Positions 61,813 to 64,000 of a stretch of 64,000 bases of DNA are shown piece by piece. Below the pieces are notes generated by a model. The model was not told the origin of the DNA. It did no database searches and saw nothing but the letters and a program-made list of their open reading frames with translations. Position 1 is the first letter of the stretch; each line of letters starts with the position of its first letter. This DNA is from JANYGA01 sp031420415. GTDB lineage: Bacteria; Vulcanimicrobiota; Vulcanimicrobiia; Vulcanimicrobiales; Vulcanimicrobiaceae. The DNA is taken from contig JANOMT010000030.1 in NCBI GenBank assembly GCA_031420415.1, forward strand, positions 1 through 64,000. The letters are read 5' to 3'. The position numbers and the translations under genes were made by a program.

Positions 61813-63507
61813 GTGGTCGTCCTCTACGTCGTGCTCCTCATGTCGCTCGGGCTCGTGAATCTCGATTTCAAGCGAAACTGGCTGCGCGGCCAGCTACTCC
61901 GGCTCGGCGTCGGCGTGCCGATCCTCATCGGCTATGCCTACCTCGAGATGCCGCCGCTCGTCTTCCCGCAGTGCCTCACGCTCCTGCTCTTTACGCTCGT
62001 GCCCAATGCCGCGTACGGGATCGCGATGGCGGCGGGCATGGCCGTGAAATCGCGGCGCATCGTCTCGATTCGGCCCGCCTCGATCCAGCCGTATCTCATC
62101 GCGCTCGCGATCGTCTTCGGCTTTGCGGGCATCCTCGCCATCGCGCCGGTCGTCGATGCGAGCGGCCTGCGCGACGTCGCAGATGTCACCACGTCGAACG
62201 CGCTCCCGCCCCTTGCCGACGTCAAACACGTCCGCGTCGTACCGCAAGAAGCGGCGATCTTTGCGGGCAACAAAGTCGTCGGCCAACTCGGTGCGTATTA
62301 TCGCGTCGGAGATTTTAACGTCCAGGTCGCGGGCGGGAACCTCGTCTGGGTCGCGCCGCTCGAATTCCACGGCATCGTGCAATGGCTCGCGCGCCGCACG
62401 AGCCCGGGCGTCATCGTCGTGAGCGCGGAGAACCCCGATGCGAGCCCAGAACTGCGGCAACGCGCACCGCTGCGCTACATTCCAAGCGCCCTGCTCAACG
62501 AAAATATCAACCGCCACGTGTACCTTTCATACGGGACCGAACAATTACTCGAAACCACGCTCCAGCTCGACGACAAGGGCGACCCCCAATACCTCGTTAC
62601 GCTCGGTCGCCCCACGATCGGCTGGTCGGGCACGATCGTCACCGCCGTCGTGCTCGTCGATCCCGTCACCGGCGCGATGAAGCGCGTTCCCAAAGCGGAA
62701 TTCGCGTCGTTGCCGAGTTGGGTGAGCCGCGTCTATCCCGCAGATCTCGCGCTTGCGTACAACCAATGGTTCGGCGAATTCGTCCACGGGCTCATCAATA
62801 GTTTAGTCGTGAAGCGTGACGTCCACGTGCCCGCCCGCGAAGAAGTTTTCGGCCTCCTCGCCGGCACGCGGTTCGTGTGGTTCGTCGATCATACGTCGCC
62901 CGCGAGCGATCAATCGATGACGGGCTTCACGTATATGGATACCGTAACGGGGAAGATCACCTACTACACGTCGTCGGGTGGGGAATTCAACTCGCGCGGT
63001 GCGGAAGATGCGGTCGGATCGAATCCGGTCGTGCGGCAGGGCAAACTCTTACCGACGCAGCCGTTGCTCTACAACGCCTACGGCCAAAATACGTGGGTCG
63101 TTCCGCTGGTCGCGGAAACCGGGAAATATCAAACGGTGGCGCTGGTGCAAGCGAAAAACGGACACGTCGTCGTCGGCGCGAGCGGCAGTCCATCGCCCAA
63201 AGACGACGCTTTCGCGCAATATGCCACGTTTTTGGGCGGCGGAGCGGGCGGAGAAGCGGCGCGTGCGAGCGGCGAGGCAACGCTTGCGGGCACGATCGAT
63301 CGCATCGCCTCCGGCAGATCGGGCACCGTCTATCTCACGCTGCGCAACACCGCGGGCATCTTCACGACGACGGAAGGTGATGCCGCAATCGCGCTCCTCG
63401 CGCGTCCCGGCGACCGCGTGAAGTTCAAGCGCGCCCCCGCCGATGCGACCGGGTTTTCTGCGATCGCGAATTTCCGCGACGATTCGCTCGCGGCGGCGGC
63501 GCGGTGA
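61813..63507 (+). CDS. Large membrane-anchored protein of a Firmicutes-like family
   Basis: About 564 residues. The open frame runs from 61099 over the antisense of the HMG-CoA reductase gene and is ignored; GTG 61813 gives VVVLYVVLLMSLGLVNLDF, a clear first span. Three N-terminal spans (to about residue 110) precede a large extracytoplasmic domain with GQLGAYYRVGDFNVQVAGGNLVWVAPLEF, RYIPSALLNENINRHVYLSYG and FVWFVDHTSPASDQSMTGFTYMD. This resembles a family of large membrane proteins seen in Paenibacillus and clostridial genomes; its function is not known to me. Coupled to the next gene by GTGA. Confidence 0.65.
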   Translation: MVVLYVVLLMSLGLVNLDFKRNWLRGQLLRLGVGVPILIGYAYLEMPPLVFPQCLTLLLFTLVPNAAYGIAMAAGMAVKSRRIVSIRPASIQPYLIALAIVFGFAGILAIAPVVDASGLRDVADVTTSNALPPLADVKHVRVVPQEAAIFAGNKVVGQLGAYYRVGDFNVQVAGGNLVWVAPLEFHGIVQWLARRTSPGVIVVSAENPDASPELRQRAPLRYIPSALLNENINRHVYLSYGTEQLLETTLQLDDKGDPQYLVTLGRPTIGWSGTIVTAVVLVDPVTGAMKRVPKAEFASLPSWVSRVYPADLALAYNQWFGEFVHGLINSLVVKRDVHVPAREEVFGLLAGTRFVWFVDHTSPASDQSMTGFTYMDTVTGKITYYTSSGGEFNSRGAEDAVGSNPVVRQGKLLPTQPLLYNAYGQNTWVVPLVAETGKYQTVALVQAKNGHVVVGASGSPSPKDDAFAQYATFLGGGAGGEAARASGEATLAGTIDRIASGRSGTVYLTLRNTAGIFTTTEGDAAIALLARPGDRVKFKRAPADATGFSAIANFRDDSLAAAAR

Positions 63508-64000
63508 GACGCGTCGATACCGAGCGACTCGTGCTCGAGCCCGTCACCTCGGCGAACGCCATGACGCTCTGGCGCATCATGCAGAGCGCGCATCTCCGCG
63601 AATACCAGGACGTTCCGCGCCACACGAAGGACGAGTTTGCGCGTCGCGTCGATGCGCGGCCGAAGTCGTTCGATTCGCGCAGTATCGGTCGTTTCGAGTG
63701 GCTCGTCGTCGCGCGCGAATCGCAACAGGCGATCGGCTGGATCTCGCTCCGCGTGGGAGACGGCGGCCGCGGTACGGCCGAGATCGGCTATAGCATCGTC
63801 GCGACGCATCGCGGCTCGGGCTTCGCAAGCGAAGCCGCGCGCGCGATCGTCGATTACGCCTTCGAAGAGAGCGATCTCCACCATCTCGACGCGTGCTGCG
63901 TGCCCGCCAATGCGGCCTCCCGCCGGCTCCTCGCACGTGCGGGATTCACCGAGATTCGCGTGCAGCGCAGCGGCGCGATCGTGCGCGGACGGCCGGTCGA
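63504..64000 (+). CDS. GNAT acetyltransferase (RimJ/RimL-like), 3' truncated
   Basis: Starts at GTG 63504, overlapping the previous stop, and runs off the window end. Visible features are TERLVLEPVTSANA, EIGYSIVATHRGSGFASEAARAIVDYAF (motif A, acetyl-CoA-binding) and NAASRRLLARAGFTEI (motif B). The pattern fits RimJ/RimL-type N-acetyltransferases that modify ribosomal proteins or small molecules. The final residues are not in the window. Confidence 0.85.
   Translation, partial: MRRVDTERLVLEPVTSANAMTLWRIMQSAHLREYQDVPRHTKDEFARRVDARPKSFDSRSIGRFEWLVVARESQQAIGWISLRVGDGGRGTAEIGYSIVATHRGSGFASEAARAIVDYAFEESDLHHLDACCVPANAASRRLLARAGFTEIRVQRSGAIVRGRPV

Overview
This is a GC-rich, gene-dense bacterial chromosome segment with short intergenic gaps and many stop/start overlaps of the NTGA type. 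Several traits point to a deep-branching, environmental, possibly uncultured lineage: many secreted lipoproteins with poly-Gly or Pro/Thr linkers, two sedolisin (S53) peptidases, a DgkA-PAP2 fusion, a class I HMG-CoA reductase, and the conserved PhoH-YbeY-DgkA-CBS-Cdd-RecO-RuvX-MltG-YrzB order seen in Firmicutes-like and other Terrabacteria genomes. The style resembles Eremiobacterota (WPS-2) or a neighbouring phylum. That placement is inference from gene content only. No phage, transposase, integrase, CRISPR array or rRNA was found.

Region 1 (1-4.65 kb): the end of cinA, a subtilisin-like lipoprotein, a poorly coding 0.74 kb gap with decayed gene remnants, a CAP-domain lipoprotein with a frameshift near its end, and a methyltransferase fragment. 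Region 2 (4.65-19.7 kb) is the accessory core. A minus-strand operon encodes a LuxC-family acyl-CoA reductase, a class III aminotransferase and a Gfo/Idh oxidoreductase. A second minus-strand operon encodes a secreted protein, MetY, a CoA-binding protein and a LuxE-family acyl-protein synthetase. Two paralogous plus-strand modules, each a lipoprotein followed by a secreted sedolisin, alternate with these operons. LuxC plus LuxE without luciferase suggests an acyl-to-aldehyde route, and the coupled aminotransferase suggests the aldehyde may become an amine.

Region 3 (19.7-31.9 kb) is mostly housekeeping: rpmE, prfA, prmC, a frameshifted sugar porter, pyrG, two glycosyltransferases, a copper-amine-oxidase-like surface protein, a peptide-type solute-binding lipoprotein, a HIT hydrolase, rpsU with its own promoter and terminator, and yqeY. 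Region 4 (31.9-44.9 kb) is a long plus-strand run: nfeD-floA membrane microdomain genes, phoH, ybeY, dgkA-PAP2, a CNNM/HlyC protein, cdd, recO, ruvX, mltG, yrzB-like DUF1292 and a GT28 glycolipid glycosyltransferase. An MFS transporter and a nucleotidyltransferase lie on the minus strand after it.

Region 5 (45-49 kb) holds a degenerate EAL protein and five tRNA genes (Ser-GCU, Arg-ACG, Met-CAU, Arg-CCG, Ser-CGA), with tadA, whose known substrate is tRNA-Arg(ACG), 2.3 kb from that tRNA. Region 6 (49-64 kb) has a quinone oxidoreductase, a GlcG-like protein, manA, a flavin reductase-like protein, an APC permease, an ABC exporter, a PAS-PAS-GAF-SpoIIE-HATPase regulator, RNase HI, a polysaccharide deacetylase, HMG-CoA reductase, a large membrane protein and a truncated GNAT acetyltransferase. 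Two genes (CAP lipoprotein and sugar porter) appear to be broken by single-base frameshifts, so either sequence error or true decay should be kept in mind.
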